DNA of 43,292 nucleotides, from positions 1 through 43,292 of the forward strand of contig JAQVCV010000040.1 in the NCBI GenBank assembly GCA_028689615.1, given 5' to 3'. Source of the stretch: Bacteroidales bacterium (GTDB lineage: Bacteria > Bacteroidota > Bacteroidia > Bacteroidales > TTA-H9). Below are positions 41,391 to 43,292 of this stretch, in pieces. How positions within the stretch are numbered: position 1 is the stretch's first letter; every line of letters begins with the position of its first letter. Position numbers and translations under genes: made by a program. Below the pieces are notes generated by a model. That model made no database searches. It saw nothing but the letters and a program-made list of their open reading frames with translations, and had not been told where the DNA came from.

Positions 41391-43292
41391 CAGAATCGGA
41401 ATTGGTAGTTTATTGAAGGAACGATGCCTGAAGCCGACAGGGTAGTGGGAACAATCTCAGCACTGCCGCTAAGGTCGGATGGTACTACAAAGTCGCCTCC
41501 TTTAGCGGCTATCTTGTTGTAGTTGATTGAGAAGGGGTTGTAGCGGCCATACGCGTTGTAAACAGCAAGCAACAGTTGGTGTTGGTATCGATTGCCGGGA
41601 CGATTGAGGATAAAGGTTGCGCTCAGATCCAGACGGTGATAGTCGGGCAATTGGTCGTTGTGTCGATCGGCATACACCGGGGTGGTGTATCCGTTGTATT
41701 GCATCCAGGCAACAGGTGCCGTAAATGGGGCTCCTGATAAGTAATACCATGCCCCCGACAGGCAAATGCGTGTTGTAACCTGATAATTCAGTGCCAAGGT
41801 GAAACTGTGAGGACGGTGAGCCGTGGCAGCATATTCTTCTCCATTGTTCACCTCGGGCGTAGTTCGCCACGACTGCGACCAAACGTAGCTCATCCAACCC
41901 GTGAGGCGACCTTTTACTTTTCTGGCCATCAACTCTAACCCGTAGGCTTTGCCGCTGCCAGTTCGCAGTTCCGATTCAAGGTGCTGGTTGTAGAGCAGGT
42001 TGGCATTGTCGGCGTAGTCAACCTGGTTTTGAAGCCAACGGTAGTATAACCCGCTGCTTAAAGCGTACGATCCATCTCCCGGCAGCATCGACATGCTCAA
42101 TGCCACCTGGTCGCCTTTTTGTGGCGGTCGGTTGGGGCCTGCCGGCACCCACACTTCGAGAGAGGTGAAGGGGGAGGTGCTGTTCGAAACCACCTGGAGG
42201 TATTGAATGGAGCGACCATAACTGAGGGTAAGATCAAAATTGTAGCGGGGCTTCCAAAGGAGGCTCAGTCGGGGTTCGGGTTCAACAAACCAATCGTAAA
42301 CCTCTCCTGAAGGCACTTCCTGTGTGTCGATAAGGCGGTGCAAAGCATCGTAGGTATAGAGTGTTGTTGGGCCAACATCGCGCCAGGTGCTTAGTCTGAA
42401 TCCCAGGTTGAGTTGCCAATGGTTGCCCCATTTCCACTCGTCGCTTAAATAAAAAGCCAGGCTGCGCGATCTGTATTTGGGAATCAATGGCGTGTTTTGG
42501 GGAATTTCCTCATCCGAAAATTGAACATTGCCGGGGTTGATAAAGAACACCCCGAACTCAGCTCCGCCTCTGATTGTGTGCGTATTGTTGGTAAACCAGC
42601 TGAAATCAGTTTTGCCCATAAGGTTGTTGATGCTCGAATTCCAGTAATCTTCTAACTCTTTTGACAGAAACAACTTATAGTCGTAGCGGCTGAAATAGAC
42701 CGTAGTGTTCGAAAACAGTTTCTGCCCGAACAAGTGGTTCCATCTGATTACCCCTACCTGGTTTTGCCAATCGATGCCATAGGTTTTAAGCGATGATCCT
42801 CCATCGCGGGTGAAGCGATCGGCACCGCCAAACAGGGTTACAAAAAGGCGGTTGTTGTCGTTGAGCCTGATGTTAAACTTCGCGTTCACATCGTAGAAGC
42901 CGAAATCAAAATTGCGAATGGCTCCGTTTTCGGGTTTGATCCAGTTAAGGTTCGACACCCGTGCTGCAAGGTAGTAGGAACTTCGGTTTTCGAGTATCGG
43001 CCCTTCTACTGTGAGGTTGGATGCATAGGGATTGATGTTTCCTGAAAAACTGGTATGGTAGAGGTTGCCGTCTTTAGTTCTGACGTGTATTACCGAGGAG
43101 ATCCTGCCTCCGTACCGTGCCGGAAAATCGCCCTTGAAGGCCTCCACATCACTAATGGCGTCGGGAGCCAGGGCCGTAAAAAAGCCAAACAAGTGAGCCG
43201 GATTGTACACCGGGGCTTCGTCAACCATCAGCAGGTTCTGATCGGCGGCGCCACCCCTCACAAAAAACAAAGCCGAACCGTCGCCAAACGAG
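41390..43292 (-). CDS. TonB-dependent receptor, C-terminal part (5' end outside window)
   Basis: The frame is open to the window edge (SFGDGSALFFVRGGAADQ before the first in-window start-like codon), so the gene is incomplete at its N-terminus. The visible part begins within the plug domain: FVRGGAADQNLLMVDEAPVYN, then FKGDFPARYGGRISSVIHVRT, the conserved end of the plug. The remaining approximately 540 residues are the 22-stranded barrel, ending in INYQFRF with a terminal Phe. A carboxypeptidase-regulatory-like N-terminal domain is expected outside the window. It imports an unknown ligand using TonB energy, with the DUF4249 lipoprotein as partner. Confidence 0.9.
   Translation of the reverse strand, partial: SFGDGSALFFVRGGAADQNLLMVDEAPVYNPAHLFGFFTALAPDAISDVEAFKGDFPARYGGRISSVIHVRTKDGNLYHTSFSGNINPYASNLTVEGPILENRSSYYLAARVSNLNWIKPENGAIRNFDFGFYDVNAKFNIRLNDNNRLFVTLFGGADRFTRDGGSSLKTYGIDWQNQVGVIRWNHLFGQKLFSNTTVYFSRYDYKLFLSKELEDYWNSSINNLMGKTDFSWFTNNTHTIRGGAEFGVFFINPGNVQFSDEEIPQNTPLIPKYRSRSLAFYLSDEWKWGNHWQLNLGFRLSTWRDVGPTTLYTYDALHRLIDTQEVPSGEVYDWFVEPEPRLSLLWKPRYNFDLTLSYGRSIQYLQVVSNSTSPFTSLEVWVPAGPNRPPQKGDQVALSMSMLPGDGSYALSSGLYYRWLQNQVDYADNANLLYNQHLESELRTGSGKAYGLELMARKVKGRLTGWMSYVWSQSWRTTPEVNNGEEYAATAHRPHSFTLALNYQVTTRICLSGAWYYLSGAPFTAPVAWMQYNGYTTPVYADRHNDQLPDYHRLDLSATFILNRPGNRYQHQLLLAVYNAYGRYNPFSINYNKIAAKGGDFVVPSDLSGSAEIVPTTLSASGIVPSINYQFRF

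Overview
The window is a chromosomal segment of a member of the Bacteroidota, probably a Bacteroidales-like lineage; I cannot place it more closely. Evidence: promoters of the phylum's TAnnTTTG type, a TonB-dependent receptor paired with a DUF4249 lipoprotein, the DUF3822-rsmD-coaD neighbourhood, the short AMP nucleosidase, a T9SS/gliding-type C-terminal domain, and a Bacteroidota secreted protein usually labelled asparagine synthetase B. I see no rRNA, tRNA, CRISPR array, transposase or prophage gene.

Layout. 1-5.3 kb: the 3' end of coaD and an exported thioredoxin-like protein (+), converging on a minus-strand run (HsdR-N nuclease-like protein, DcaP-like porin, membrane-anchored protein, DUF3822 protein, rsmD). 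5.5-7.3 kb: amn-holA ending in a clear terminator. 7.4-10.3 kb: an M16 peptidase, an ECF sigma factor and a membrane-anchored partner carrying an Ig-like and a gliding-type C-terminal domain. 10.4-18.2 kb (+): glyA, a SixA-like phosphatase, the polyphosphate pair ppk1-ppx, moeA, an unknown protein and two acylphosphatase-fold proteins, one lacking the catalytic Asn. 18.2-22.7 kb: mnmD, a 3'-5' exonuclease, dnaB and the pseudo-'asparagine synthetase B'. 22.7-27.7 kb (-): a thymidylate/nucleoside operon (bifunctional nuclease, CNT nucleoside transporter, lipoprotein pyrophosphatase, thyA, folA, lipoprotein). 27.9-30.4 kb: membrane pyrophosphatase split by a -1 frameshift. 30.6-32.4 kb: outer-membrane barrel plus FMN-binding protein. 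32.5-39 kb: rhaD-like aldolase, a small membrane protein, a large M16C protease, a GT8 glycosyltransferase and an exported esterase. 39.06-40.56 kb: a gene-free repeat island. 40.6 kb to the end: DUF4249 lipoprotein and a TonB-dependent receptor cut by the window edge.

The window is rich in phosphate and pyrophosphate chemistry (ppk1, ppx, lipoprotein PPase, membrane PPase, acylphosphatases, AMP nucleosidase), but the genes lie in separate operons.

The strongest unexplained structure is the repeat island. It holds 23 consecutive units of exactly 21 bp, of two alternating types in a 168-bp higher-order pattern. A hairpin-containing leader stands before it, and the leader recurs exactly 27x21 bp downstream in front of a second, eroded array in the same 21-bp phase. 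Other points are the split membrane pyrophosphatase, the ECF sigma/trans-envelope partner with a secretion-type domain, and a nearly leaderless dnaB.
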